A stretch of DNA of 64,000 nt from Gemmatimonadota bacterium. GTDB taxonomy: Bacteria > Gemmatimonadota > Gemmatimonadetes > Gemmatimonadales > GWC2-71-9. This document shows positions 29,601-38,538 of this stretch, one piece after another. The stretch covers positions 679,782 to 743,781 of the forward strand of contig JADJPD010000003.1 of the NCBI GenBank assembly GCA_016713435.1, written 5' to 3'. Made by a program: the position numbers and the translations under genes. The notes below the pieces were generated by a model. It searched no databases and was not told where the DNA came from. It was given only the letters and a program-made list of their open reading frames with translations. How positions within the stretch are numbered: position 1 is the stretch's first letter; each line of letters begins with the position of its first letter.

Positions 29601-30904
29601 GTCGAGTGGAGCTCGAGGCAGGCGCTGCTCAACCCCACGTTCTTGAGCCGGCTGGCGACAACCTCGAGCGCGGCGGTTTTCTCGGAGACGAAGAGCACCG
29701 ACTTGCCTGTCGCCAGCGCCTGCGCGATCAGGTTGGTGATCGTCTGGCTCTTCCCCGTGCCCGGAGGCCCGTGAATGACGAGATCGGTGCCCCGTTCGAC
29801 CGCGGCGATGGACCGGAGCTGCGTGGAGTCGGCATCCAGGACGGTCCACGCCCGCTCGGGCGGGTAGTCACGATCCAGGTCGAGCGCGAGGACGTCCGCG
29901 GGCAGCCCGCTGTTGACTGCCTGCGCTTCGCTGCGAAGAACCAGTCGCTGCACCATCGGGTGCTTGATGTAGTCCCCTTGGGCCTCCTCCAGGTCCTTGT
30001 ACATCACGAGCTTCGCGAACGCGAAGGCGGCCAGTTCGATCTCCTTGGTGATCTGCCATCCTTGCTGCCCGGCAATCGCCTGCTCGATCGCACGGTAGTA
30101 GGGTTCAAGGTCCCATGAGGCCGATTCCTCATTGGGTTCCGGCAGTTGCGGGAGCACGACTCGACGCTCCCGACGCATGTACTCGATGAGCGATGGATTG
30201 GCGAGTGGCTCGTCCTCACCCAGCCGGAGGGTATAGCCCTCCCGTGCGCTTCCTCGCTTGAGGGTCACCGGAACCATCACCAGCGGTGCCCTGAGTACGG
30301 TCGTCGCGTGATCTGCTTCCGTGTAGTGCAGGAAGCCCAGACCGAGGTAGATCGTGTTGACGCCCTGCTCTTCCAAGCTCGTGCGCTGGATCTCGGCCAC
30401 CCTGCGAAGGCGGTGATCCAGCTGGTCGAGCGGATGGGCGGTAGGCAGAAATGGGCTAGCTCGGTTGGTCGTGCGGTCCACCGCCACATACGGCGACTCA
30501 GGCCCTCCAACCACCGGGGCTGCATCAGGAGCTGGTGCCGCCGATCTGAAGGAGAAGACGCTTTCCTCGCCAACAACCTTTCGGTAGACCTGGGTAGGAT
30601 CAACCCCGCTGATGGTGACTGATCCAACTGCTTGGACCTTGTAGTTCAGTGCCCTGTTGCGCTTGGTGAGGTCGAGGAGCTTACGCCGCCACGCTTCAAA
30701 GGCCTTGTCGAGCCGTTGCCGGTGCGCGTCAGAGAGTGGAGGAGCTCCATCTGGTAGAGCTCCATTCCCGCTTCCTTTTGATGTTACTGGCATCGAAGCA
30801 TGACAACCTGAGGCGTGAATGCTGGGCGACGAGTCAGCTAGAGCACCAGTCTTGTCGCCGACGATACCGGAGCCGTTGTGGCGTTGGCGGCGTGATGCCT
30901 TCAT
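26691..30904 (-). CDS. DUF4011 SF1 helicase with C-terminal nuclease domain
   Basis: About 1,400 residues. N-terminal DUF4011 region (RRKLLDLTKRNRALNYKVQA). Helicase motif I GPPGTGKSQTITNLIA; after an indel near 28540, motif II VVFDEASQLP, GDPKQLPPT and VLVSRARRRMEVF. The C-terminal Vsr/DUF559-like nuclease unit reads GVECDGAAYHSSPCARDRDR and GWQIIRIWSTDWF. A DUF4011-helicase-Vsr arrangement has, as I recall, been reported among antiphage genes, so a defence role is well supported here beside hsdMSR. The N-terminal extension is poorly coding; ATG 30793 (MPVTSKGSG) is a plausible shorter start. The frameshift site carries the odd string CTTAAG. Confidence 0.88.
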
Positions 30905-30941
30905 GGCAATGCTTGATGGTACCGCCCATCCCGCAATCGCG

Positions 30942-31268
30942 TTACCTACGCCAGAAACCCGCCCGCCGGCCCTCTATATCTTCTGGACGACGGGCTGCGA
31001 CGACGGTGGATGCGATGCTGGTATAGGGGATGGTGAGCTGGTCAAAGACTAACGGAGTACGACCAGGATTCACCCACTGCCAATCGCTGGAACGCTCCGG
31101 CTCGGTTCCGGAGTAAACCTCTATTACCACGAGGGTCTCGTGCGCTGCAACCAGTGATACCATCTCATAAGCCGCTCCAGAGGTCAATGTGACTATGACT
31201 CTGGCATCAGACGCAATGTGTCTGAGTTGGTCCAGGAGAACGGTTTCGAAGTAGGCTCTGGTAAACAA
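30942..31268 (-). CDS. Small hypothetical protein
   Basis: 108 residues: MFTRAYFETVLLDQLRHIAS, then a beta-rich stretch VIVTLTSGAAYEMVSLVAAHET, VVIEVYSGTEPERSSD and TPLVFDQLTIPYTSIASTVV. The pattern fits a small beta-barrel. GC is lower than average. It lies between the GmrSD-like and helicase genes on the same strand. An overlapping frame at 31193-31498 starts inside the GmrSD tail but is less protein-like. The 31269-31484 gap therefore holds nothing I can call firmly. Confidence 0.5.
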   Translation of the reverse strand: MFTRAYFETVLLDQLRHIASDARVIVTLTSGAAYEMVSLVAAHETLVVIEVYSGTEPERSSDWQWVNPGRTPLVFDQLTIPYTSIASTVVAARRPEDIEGRRAGFWRR

Positions 31269-31484
31269 GGGCTGGTGGCTCCGATCGGGTTCAATTCAGG
31301 ATGAAGTGGCGTGCATGCCAGTCTGACCCCGCCCGCCTGGGCCTGAGGTCCACATCCCACCGGGGACGCACCTCCTGCGCGTACAACAGGTAGAATGCGC
31401 CCGATGATCCGATCCTCGCGCAATGGTTCACTGACCTTGGAATGAAGGTCCGGAGTTACCGTCACATGCCGTAAGCCAAAGCCG

Positions 31485-33669
31485 TCAATCAGCTGCACCA
31501 GAGTTGCCCTCCTCCTCCTCGACCTCCTCCGGCGACACCAGCCGGAGATACTCAGCGCGGACCTCCTTCAGCGACCGCCGCCCACTCGGCTCCAGCCGCC
31601 AAAAGTGCCAGCCGTTCGTGGGCTTCCCTCGGATGGCCTGTCCTGCGCTTGAGGGGGTATCGAAGACCTGGCCTCCCACTTCGATTCGTCCATCAGACAG
31701 GACCTTGCCGGTAAACCCGCCGTACTTCCCGGGCCGGGAGTACAAGCTCTGTCCCACTGCAATGTGACCTGCACCGATCAGGTCTGCGATTTCGACAGTA
31801 ATGGAGCTGTCGGTCTGCGCGCGGTCGATGTGAACCGTGTGCCCCTGCGGCACCGGCCAGATCGCAAGCACCGCATCAATGAGGTGCTCGGTTCGCCGAT
31901 CGATGCCCGCTTCGTCCCACTGCTTCGAGCTATAGTCCTTGAGCAGCTTGCTGTTCAGCAGCACCACGTCCTTTGCTTGCAGGTGGGTGGCCTTGCCCTT
32001 CTCGCCGAGCCACGGTCCGTGCGACACCGTGCTGTTGAGCTTCTGTGTCAGCAGAGTCAGGTTCCCGAGCCGGTGGATGCGCGCATCGCGCTCCGCCTCC
32101 GAACCACCAGGTGGAAGCGCCCAGTTCTTGATCCACGCCTGGGGCATCACGTGCTCAATGGCGTAGCTGGCACGACGGATGCGCATCCCCGCGGCGGACA
32201 CCTGACCCGGAATCCATCCCCGCCAATGGTCCTCCACCGCCTCGAGCACCATGCGTAACCGCCCCCGGCTCAGCTTCCGGTAGACAGGGATGGTCGCCAG
32301 CTCCCTCCGGACTTCCTCGTCGCCCGGCCAGTATCCCACCTCGGAGCGCTGCGAAGCGAAGTACTCCCTGAGGATTTGGCTCACCTGTTCGGCGGGAGCG
32401 CTTCGAATGACGGAAACGACCTCCGCCATGATCTTGTTGTAGGACTTCGCCGTGGCGCGGATGAGCATACGGCGCGCCAGCCAGCTTTCCAGGACATCCA
32501 GCGAGGCCTCAATCTGCTTCTGCGGCAGCGGCCCAGCCTTGTGATCCAGCAGCGCGAGGAGAACCGGCTTGATGACCTCGCTCTCCAGCGTCTTCACTCG
32601 ATAGACGAACAGGTCCTACGCGATCCAGCGATCCATCCAGAACTTCCGCCTTCTCCGTGAACTCCCGGTAGATTGCCGCTGCCCGGTGGATCTCCTGGAG
32701 CAGTGCGAGCATCGGGTGACCCGCCTGATAGTCGGCGTACGCCTTGAACCGGGAAAACACTTCGCGAGCTACAACCTCTTCGCCGGTGCGGGCAATCAGC
32801 CAATGATTCAGGAATACCGATGATCGGGGAATGCTGACACGCCCGACGTTGACCGGCTCTTCCCAGAAGGCGGTCTCGAACGTCTCCCAGTACTGGCTAT
32901 AGGCCTCCTCGACGTCAGCGCCCTGCTCCAGCAGCCGCTGGAACACGAAGTTCTTGATCAGGTCCGCGGCCGTGAGGACAGCTCCACGGGCGTTGAGCGT
33001 CTCGAAGATTTCCTGTGCGTTCTCGTTGGCAGTCAGGTCGATGACCACGATCTGGAGCAGTTCCCTGGCGCTTCGCTCGATCGCCTCCGCCCGGGCCACG
33101 ACCTGTTCCGGCCCCTCCGCAGTGAGCCAGGCACGGCACTGCCCCGCGAAGTAGTGGTGTGCCTTGACCATCCTGGACGCCCGGTGCACGAGCTTCTGAT
33201 AGTCGACCGGGGCGGCCGCCTCCATTACCTCGTTGAACGCCGGCCGGTCGCGGTTCGTTGGCCACACCTTGAACCGGTCCTCCTTGTGCCGCCGGAACGC
33301 CTCGGCATTGGCGATCAGGGGCTCCAGGCGCGCGGCGGGCATCACCGCACCGGCCGCGGCAACCTCGGCATGCAGCGCATCCAGCAGCAACTGCAGGGTC
33401 GTCAGCCGCTGCTGTCCGTCGATGACGGTCCGCTGCTGCAGATCACTGGTCGACGTCAGGAGCTGCTGCAGGACGATGGCACCGAGGAAGTGAGGGGCCT
33501 GCGGCGTCTGGGGCGACTGCAGCAAGCGCGTTGCCACACGCTCGAGGTCCTTCCACAACGGCTCCCACTGCAGCTCCTCGTTCCACACGTATGGACGCTG
33601 GAAGAGCGGAACCAGCAGGCGCTGGGGCTGCATGAAGATGGCTTGTGGAGTGCGGACTTGGGTATCCAT
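31485..33669 (-). CDS. GmrSD-like DUF262/DUF1524 protein with DUF4357-like tail
   Basis: About 728 residues with an indel near 32615. N-terminal DUF262: VPLFQRPYVWNEELQWEPLW, RTVIDGQQRLTTLQLLLDAL (DGQQR), FETLNARGAVLTAADLIKNF. C-terminal DUF1524 HNH-type nuclease: YAIEHVMPQAW and RIHRLGNLTLLTQKLNS. After it comes a tail with VGQSLYSRPGKYGGFTGKVL and SSAGQAIRGKPTNGWHFWRL, like the RAMA/DUF4357 module of restriction-associated proteins. GmrSD enzymes cut modified phage DNA. The extra tail may read DNA modification, which is inference. ATG 33669 is chosen over GTG 33756. First gene of the minus-strand defence island. Confidence 0.88.
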
Positions 33670-33779
33670 GGAGAAGAGCTCTTCGCCTCCGCATCGTGTC
33701 TCTAGGGACTGGAGATCAGAAGGAACCGTGGACCAAGTGATTACACAGTTCGCCACTCGGCATGGAATTCAGATACACA

Positions 33780-34170
33780 CCGGCTCGAGCGAGGCCGGAA
33801 CGAGAGAGCGAAGAGGGGGGCTGTTGCGACAAGCGGATCAATTCGGGCAGCACCTCACGGGGCCGACCTCGGCGGATGCCCTCCGCAGCTGCGTGTAGCT
33901 GGCTGGACCGGGAGGCCCGCCTCCCCCTGACAAGTTGCCCTCCGGCCGCCCTCCCGGCAAGGGAATCACAACCCCGTCGGCACCCGCGTCACGTCAGCCT
34001 CACGATGCCCCCAGGGTGTGACATTCCCCCCACACCTGTCCCCCTCCCCCACCTGTCCACTCGTACCAACCCTAGCCCCTCCCCCAAACACAAAGAGGCG
34101 CCCCACACCCCGAGGCACCCCCTCCAGTCATTTCCCGGTCATTTCCCAGTAAAACGCCAGTCAACCCTCC
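33780..34170. other. Gene-free C-rich stretch
   Basis: About 390 bp between the defence island and the next gene. Low-complexity C-rich DNA on the plus strand with a short tandem GTCATTTCCC unit near 34130. No convincing coding frame, terminator or RNA seen. Confidence 0.5.
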
Positions 34171-34172
34171 CC

Positions 34173-34847
34173 TCAAGGCACCCGCCAAACCTCCACCCCA
34201 CCCTCCACCTCCTCCGCCGCCGCCAGCGCCCGTGTGGCCTCCTCCACCCGCCCCAACCGCACCAGCACCACCGCCCGCATCGCCTGCAGCCCCTCCCACG
34301 CAGCCCGCGCCGGCCCCACCCCGAGCGCCACCCGGAACAACCCGAAGAAATTCCCGAGATACCGCCGCCGCACCGTCCCGTCCCCCGCCGCCTCATCCAC
34401 CCACGACAGCGCCCCATGCGCCGCCACCTCCCCCACCCGGTCGCCCGTCGCCCGCTCCCCCCACGTGAACGACGCCACCCCATCCCGCCGCGCCAGCTGC
34501 TCCGCCGCCCACACCGCCGACGCCATCCACGCCGACCCCGGCGCCAGCTCGTAAGCGGCCGTGGGATTGTCCCGCGCGTTCCCCACAAACCCCGCCACCC
34601 GCAACGCCAGCACCCGGAGCCCCGTCTCCACCGTCGCCAGCGCCTCCGTCGACTCGCCGGCCAGGATCTCCTCCGTGGCCAGCCGCTGCAGCGCCGTCAC
34701 CAGCGCACCGCGCCCGTGGATGGCCTCGTGAATCGGCACCGGGGGCAGGGACGCCGCCAGCTCCTCGGCTACCAGCTGGCTGAGCAGGGCGCGGGCCTCG
34801 GGGCGGCGGCCGGATTCGATCAGCTGCACCACGCTGTCACCACTCAT
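34173..34847 (-). CDS. Alpha-helical hypothetical protein
   Basis: 224 residues from ATG 34847, chosen for the GGAGG site 6 nt upstream. It is rich in alanine helices: SVVQLIESGRRPEARALLSQ, HGRGALVTALQRLATEEILA, ALATVETGLRVLALRVAG, AWEGLQAMRAVVLVRLGRVEEATRAL. The last segment has a TPR-like spacing. No signal peptide. A possible scaffold; function unknown. It is preceded by a hairpin that ends the upstream membrane gene, so it is probably transcribed alone. Confidence 0.65.
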   Translation of the reverse strand: MSGDSVVQLIESGRRPEARALLSQLVAEELAASLPPVPIHEAIHGRGALVTALQRLATEEILAGESTEALATVETGLRVLALRVAGFVGNARDNPTAAYELAPGSAWMASAVWAAEQLARRDGVASFTWGERATGDRVGEVAAHGALSWVDEAAGDGTVRRRYLGNFFGLFRVALGVGPARAAWEGLQAMRAVVLVRLGRVEEATRALAAAEEVEGGVEVWRVP

Positions 34848-34890
34848 CTCGAGCCTCCGGTCCGGGCACAGGCCACCCCACAACAATAGA

Positions 34891-34914
34891 GGGGCGCCCC
34901 GCTCCGGGCGCCCC
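34891..34914 (-). terminator. Hairpin terminator
   Basis: 9-bp perfect stem GGGGCGCCC / GGGCGCCCC with a 6-nt loop, 62 bp beyond the stop of the minus-strand membrane-protein gene; a short T-containing stretch follows on that strand. Confidence 0.6.
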
Positions 34915-34976
34915 ATTCGCATCACCGTTCCAGGCGGGCTCAGCCCTCCTCGCCGCCAGCCCAGCCTCCCCCTCCA

Positions 34977-35525
34977 TCACCGCGGCAACACCTGCACCTC
35001 CACCGAATCCCCCCGCTCCTCAATCGTGATCTCCCGCTCACTCCCATCCGACAGCAGCGCCCTCCCCTTCACGAACCCCGTCCCCGGATCCGTCGTCACC
35101 GTCACCCCCTTGCAGCTCGGCGCCGCCTTGTCCTCGCGCTGGAGGATCTCCGTCACCAGCTCGCACGCCACCTCGGTACGCGCCCCCCGCGCCACGAACC
35201 CCGGCATCACGATCCCCGACGCGAAGAGCACCATCCACACCGCCACCATCCCTCGCCCCCGCCCCACCAGCTGCGCCCGCTTCGCCAGGTAGACCGGCAC
35301 CAGCACCGTCCACCCGCCGAGCGTCCCGTACCCCGCCTCCTTGAGGCGGAGCATGTCCACCGTCGCCAGCCCCACGTTGGCCAGCAGGATCGGGAGCGTC
35401 AGGTCCGCCGGCGTCACCAGCGACAGCAGCAGCGTGGCCCCGGGCACCAGCGCCACGGCCCAGGCCAGCGTGTCGTCCACCGGCTTCCGCTCCGGCGCCG
35501 CGGGCGCGGGGGGTGTGTCCGTCAT
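34977..35525 (-). CDS. Multi-pass membrane protein with soluble C-terminal domain
   Basis: 182 residues from ATG 35525 (AAGGA site). N-terminal proline-rich tail, then about four hydrophobic segments (WAVALVPGATLLLSLVT, LPILLANVGLATVDMLRL, GGWTVLVPVYLAKRA, MVAVWMVLFASGIVMPGFVA). The exposed C-terminal half (TEVACELVTEILQREDKAAP, GFVKGRALLSDGSEREITIE) looks like a small alpha/beta domain and may sense or bind. Not recognised. Confidence 0.7.
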   Translation of the reverse strand: MTDTPPAPAAPERKPVDDTLAWAVALVPGATLLLSLVTPADLTLPILLANVGLATVDMLRLKEAGYGTLGGWTVLVPVYLAKRAQLVGRGRGMVAVWMVLFASGIVMPGFVARGARTEVACELVTEILQREDKAAPSCKGVTVTTDPGTGFVKGRALLSDGSEREITIEERGDSVEVQVLPR

Positions 35526-35766
35526 GGGATCCTTGGGGTGGGAGGGGCCGGCGGCATGCCTGACAGGAACCGGCCCGGAGAATGTGCGCAGTAAGCGGGG
35601 ACCACCGGCAAGCCGCGTCACGGACCGCCCCCGGCTCCCATGGTAGGCCCCCCGCCTCGATGAAAGCCCACGATTCGCGCAGGGCTCCCACCCGCCTGTC
35701 ACACCCCTCCCCCACTGTCAGGCGTGACCCCCGCGGGCATCCCCTGACACCCTCAAAGGAGTCCCC

Positions 35767-36256
35767 ATGCCCCGCCCCGTCCCAGCACGCGCCGCGCTGG
35801 CCGCCGCCCTGCTCGCCGCCCTCCCCGCCTGCGCCACCATCATGCAGAGCGCCTCCCAGGAGATCTCCGTCTCCAGCACCCCCACCGGCGCCAAGGTCCT
35901 CGTTGACGGCACCGACATGGGCAAGACCCCCTACGTCGCCAGCCTCAAGCGCAAGGACAAGCACGTCATCCGCATCGAGCTCGCCGGCTACCAGCCCTTC
36001 GAGATGCCCTTGGGCCGCGGCACCAGCGGCTGGGTCTGGGGGCAACATCGTCTTCGGCGGCCTCCCCGGCCTCGCCGTCGACGCCATCACCGGCGGCATG
36101 TACAAGCTCAAGCCCGAGCAGGTTGAGGCCACCCTCGCCGCCTCCACCGCCCTCGAGGGCAGTGTCCGGCGGGACAAGGACCTCCTCGTCGTCACCGTCG
36201 TCCTCCGCCCCGACAGCACCTGGGAGCGGATCGGCACCCTGGTTCCAGCGCGCTGA
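35767..36256 (+). CDS. PEGA-domain lipoprotein
   Basis: About 163 residues across one frameshift near 36040. Lipoprotein signal with lipobox in LLAALPACATIMQ, followed by a PEGA domain: EISVSSTPTGAKVLVDGTDM, GKTPYVASLKRKDKHVIRIE, LAGYQPFEMPLGRGTSGWVW. After the break: GNIVFGGLPGLAVDAITGGM, YKLKPEQVEATLAAS and DLLVVTVVLRP. PEGA domains are surface beta folds that probably bind cell-wall or other ligands. A terminator follows at 36267. The last codons and the terminator are copied at 37568-37650. Confidence 0.8.
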
Positions 36257-36266
36257 CCCCAACGAC

Positions 36267-36302
36267 GCGGGCCCGGCGGGGGATCTCCCCATCCGGGCCC
36301 GC
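36267..36302 (+). terminator. Hairpin terminator after the PEGA gene
   Basis: 10-bp stem extended by an inner GGGG/CCCC, followed by a T-rich tail (CTTCTCATTTC). Also present, decayed, at 37611-37645. Confidence 0.75.
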
Positions 36303-36328
36303 CTTCTCATTTCAGGAGCAACGCCCTC

Positions 36329-36701
36329 ATGCGCCCCACTCTCTGGCTCTCGGCCGCCGCTCTCCTGCTCGCCGCCTGCGGCGGCGGTGGCGACTCCACC
36401 GGCCCCTCCTCCCGGAGCCTCGCTAGCGGCTGGCAGGGGCTCCACCGGCGGCGTCACCATCGCCCTCACCCTCACCTCCGCCAACGGCGCCGTCTCCGGC
36501 GACGGCAGCATGACGAGCGTCAACGCCTCCGTCGCCCTCGTAGTGAGCGGCACCTACGCCGACCCGAGCGTCGCCCTGACCATGGTGGCCCAGGGCTACC
36601 AGCCCCTCAACTTCACCGGCACCCGCGCGGGCGGGCAGATCAGCGGGACGCTCAACGGCTCCGGCTTCAACAGCGTGCCCATCACGCTCTACAAGAACTG
36701 A
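36329..36701 (+). CDS. Small secreted lipoprotein
   Basis: About 123 residues across one frameshift near 36435 (extra G in a G run). Starts MRPTLWLSAAALLLAACGGG with lipobox LLAAC after an AGGAG site. The mature part is beta-rich: STGGVTIALTLTSANGAVSG, ASVALVVSGTYADPSVALTM, QPLNFTGTRAGGQISGTLNG. Similar short lipoproteins with repeated G-x-V-x-G strands often occur in these bacteria; role unknown. Its 5' end is partly duplicated near 37670. Confidence 0.65.
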
Positions 36702-36731
36702 CCGTGGTCGGTACGTCGCGTTTTTCCGCTC

Positions 36732-36815
36732 TTGACAGCTTCGTATATTGGGAATGCTTCATCCCGCCGGGTACGTCCTGGTGGCGCCCGTGGGCTACGG
36801 TCCACGGGCTTTTTC
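36732..36815 (+). promoter_or_regulatory. Promoter-like leader and attenuator-like hairpin before the NYN gene
   Basis: TTGACA at 36732-36737 with TATATT 6 nt further on (too close for a standard -10). Then a hairpin, stem CCCGTGG / CCACGGG (36787-36808), followed by CTTTTTC. The T-run ends 18 nt before the NYN start. Either the hairpin ends a short transcript, or it conditions transcription of the NYN gene. Confidence 0.5.
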
Positions 36816-36832
36816 TTGCCCGGAGGCCAAGG

Positions 36833-37480
36833 ATGCGCGTCACCGCCTTCATCGATGGCTTCAACCTCTACCATGCCATTGATGCCACCGGCCGTCACCA
36901 TCTCAAGTGGCTGGACCTTCGGAAGCTCTGCCGGGAGTTCGCGCCTTCCCCCGGGCAGCAGCTCACCACCGTCTACTACTTCTCCGCCTACGCCACCTGG
37001 CGCCCGGATGCCTACGCTCGGCATCGGTCCTTCGTCGCCGCCCTTGAAGCGACCGGCGTCGTGCCCGTGATGGGCGTCTTCAAAGCGAAGGACCGGTCCT
37101 GCCGGCGCTGCGGCAGCGCCTGGATCGACCACGAGGAGAAGGAGACCGACGTCAACATCGCCCTTCATATGCTTCGGGACGCAAACCTGGACCGCTATGA
37201 CCGGGCGCTGCTCATCTCCGGGGATTCCGACCTGGCGCCAGCCGTGCGGATGATCTGCACGCTCTACCCGGAAAAGCGGATTCGTGTCATCGCCCCCTTC
37301 GGGCGCCGGTACAGCATGGACCTTGTCAGCGCGGCTGGAGGAACGGATCAGGCCAGGCGAATGAAGGACGTGCACGTCGAGCGGAGCCTGCTGCCGGAAC
37401 TGGTCGTCGACAGTGCTGGACGTTCAGTGGCCCGGCGCCCCGAGAAGTACGCCCCGCCACCCAGCCACCCCTTCAACTAG
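36833..37480 (+). CDS. NYN-domain (PIN-like) ribonuclease
   Basis: 215 residues, intact. NYN/LabA-type RNase fold with acidic active-site residues: VTAFIDGFNLYH (D8), KETDVNIALHML and RALLISGDSDLAPAVR. A cysteine pair CRRCGSAW before the second acidic site forms a small zinc-ribbon insert, common in this DUF88-type group. It probably cleaves structured RNA. ATG 36833 follows CGGAGG. No antitoxin gene is adjacent on the same strand. The gene sits between a lipoprotein segment and its degraded copy, suggesting insertion or local duplication. Confidence 0.88.
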   Translation: MRVTAFIDGFNLYHAIDATGRHHLKWLDLRKLCREFAPSPGQQLTTVYYFSAYATWRPDAYARHRSFVAALEATGVVPVMGVFKAKDRSCRRCGSAWIDHEEKETDVNIALHMLRDANLDRYDRALLISGDSDLAPAVRMICTLYPEKRIRVIAPFGRRYSMDLVSAAGGTDQARRMKDVHVERSLLPELVVDSAGRSVARRPEKYAPPPSHPFN

Positions 37481-37561
37481 CCAATCGGGCGGCGCCGGAG
37501 CACTGGCCGTGGCACGAATCGCGACCGCCCCACCACGGATACGCCATCAGCTTGCCCCACG

Positions 37562-37750
37562 TCCCGCCAGCGGATCGGCACCCTCGTGCCGGCGCGCTGA
37601 CCCCCAGTGACACGGGCCCGGCGGGGATCTCCCCCGCCGGGCCCGCCCCCAACATCATCGCACCAACACTCCCGTGCGCCTCACCCCCTGGCACTCCGTG
37701 CCGCCCTCCTTCTGGCCGCCGGCGGCGGCGCCGGTGGCTCGGCGTGGACT
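37562..37750 (+). pseudogene. Decayed copy of the PEGA-end/terminator/lipoprotein-start segment
   Basis: Starts with codons reading RIGTLVPAR and a stop (37572-37600), like the end of the PEGA protein. Then comes the same GC-rich terminator (37611-37645), then a degenerate signal-peptide start (RLTPLALRAALLLAAGGGAG, in a shifted frame) resembling the lipoprotein at 36329. The matching source is 36222-36400. No intact frame remains. The rest of the 37481-37860 gap holds no gene. Confidence 0.65.
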
Positions 37751-37864
37751 TTGGGGGGGGACTGCGGGAGGGGGGAAACAGCAACTACGTATTAATAGGG
37801 GTGAATGCTAACAGCTTGCCTTGCAGCAACTTCCCACAACCCCACCGTGATTTCCCCTCCAATT

Positions 37865-38253
37865 TCACAACCCGCCACCCCCAAGTCTCGCCTCGTGCCA
37901 CCGGACGAACCGCGCCATCGTGCCGTCTGCCAGTGCCCTCGGCGCATCCACCGGCAGCCCCAATTCCGTGGCCACGCGCTCGGCAAGTGAACGATGCGTC
38001 CACGGGTACAGCTGGTATTTCATGATCAGGGCAAACCCGCCCGCCTGGTTGACCTGGTGCACCCACGTCGTCGGGATCATCCGCACCGCGAAGACAGGTA
38101 CCACGCCCAGGTCACGGCAGATGGCGATCTTCGTCTTGAACTCCCGGTCTTCCATGTAACCCAGGGTGTTCTTGACCTCGACTCCGTAGCTCACCCCATC
38201 GCGCGCAAAGATGAAAGGGCTGGCTTGGTGAAGCGGGCGGTGGGGACGGTCAT
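37865..38253 (-). CDS. PD-(D/E)xK-nuclease-like fragment
   Basis: About 129 residues with a probable indel near 38215. After MTVPTARFTKPA, the frame shifts to SPFIFARDGVSYGVEVKNTL. GVEVKNT has the E-x-K form of PD-(D/E)xK nucleases. It continues KIAICRDLGVVPVFAVRMIP and GGFALIMKYQLYPWTHRSLA, as in restriction-endonuclease-like cores. It is shorter than family enzymes and the N-terminal part is doubtful, so it may be a remnant. The 285 bp upstream, to the next gene, show nothing clear. Confidence 0.55.
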
Positions 38254-38538
38254 GCCCGCCTTAAGAAGTAGACCCCCAGAGTGCGCAGTACGGAACTCGC
38301 GTTCCGCCCGAGGCGTGGGGGCCATGATTACCCGAGAAGCTAACGATCGGCCAGGGGCCGGGCAAGCCGCTCACCGGATCATTGGGCCCGCTCTCCTCGC
38401 CACCTCAGGCCCCGGGAGATGCCGTTGTGGTGGATGCCTCACAATCGACGCCAGGCAATCTATGCGATTCTCGCAGAACGACGGTACCAAAGCAACGCAT
38501 GCTGTCGCCGTACCAAGCCCGGCCCGATGTCCCACTCG

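Noticed and set aside
31193..31498. 101-codon minus-strand frame starting inside the GmrSD tail
   Set aside because: Overlaps a better-looking small gene and its C-terminal half is not protein-like. Left unassigned.
16717..33770. Prophage or integrative element carrying the defence genes
   Set aside because: No integrase, phage structural gene, tRNA target or flanking direct repeat could be found. The island may still be acquired, but not by a visible element.
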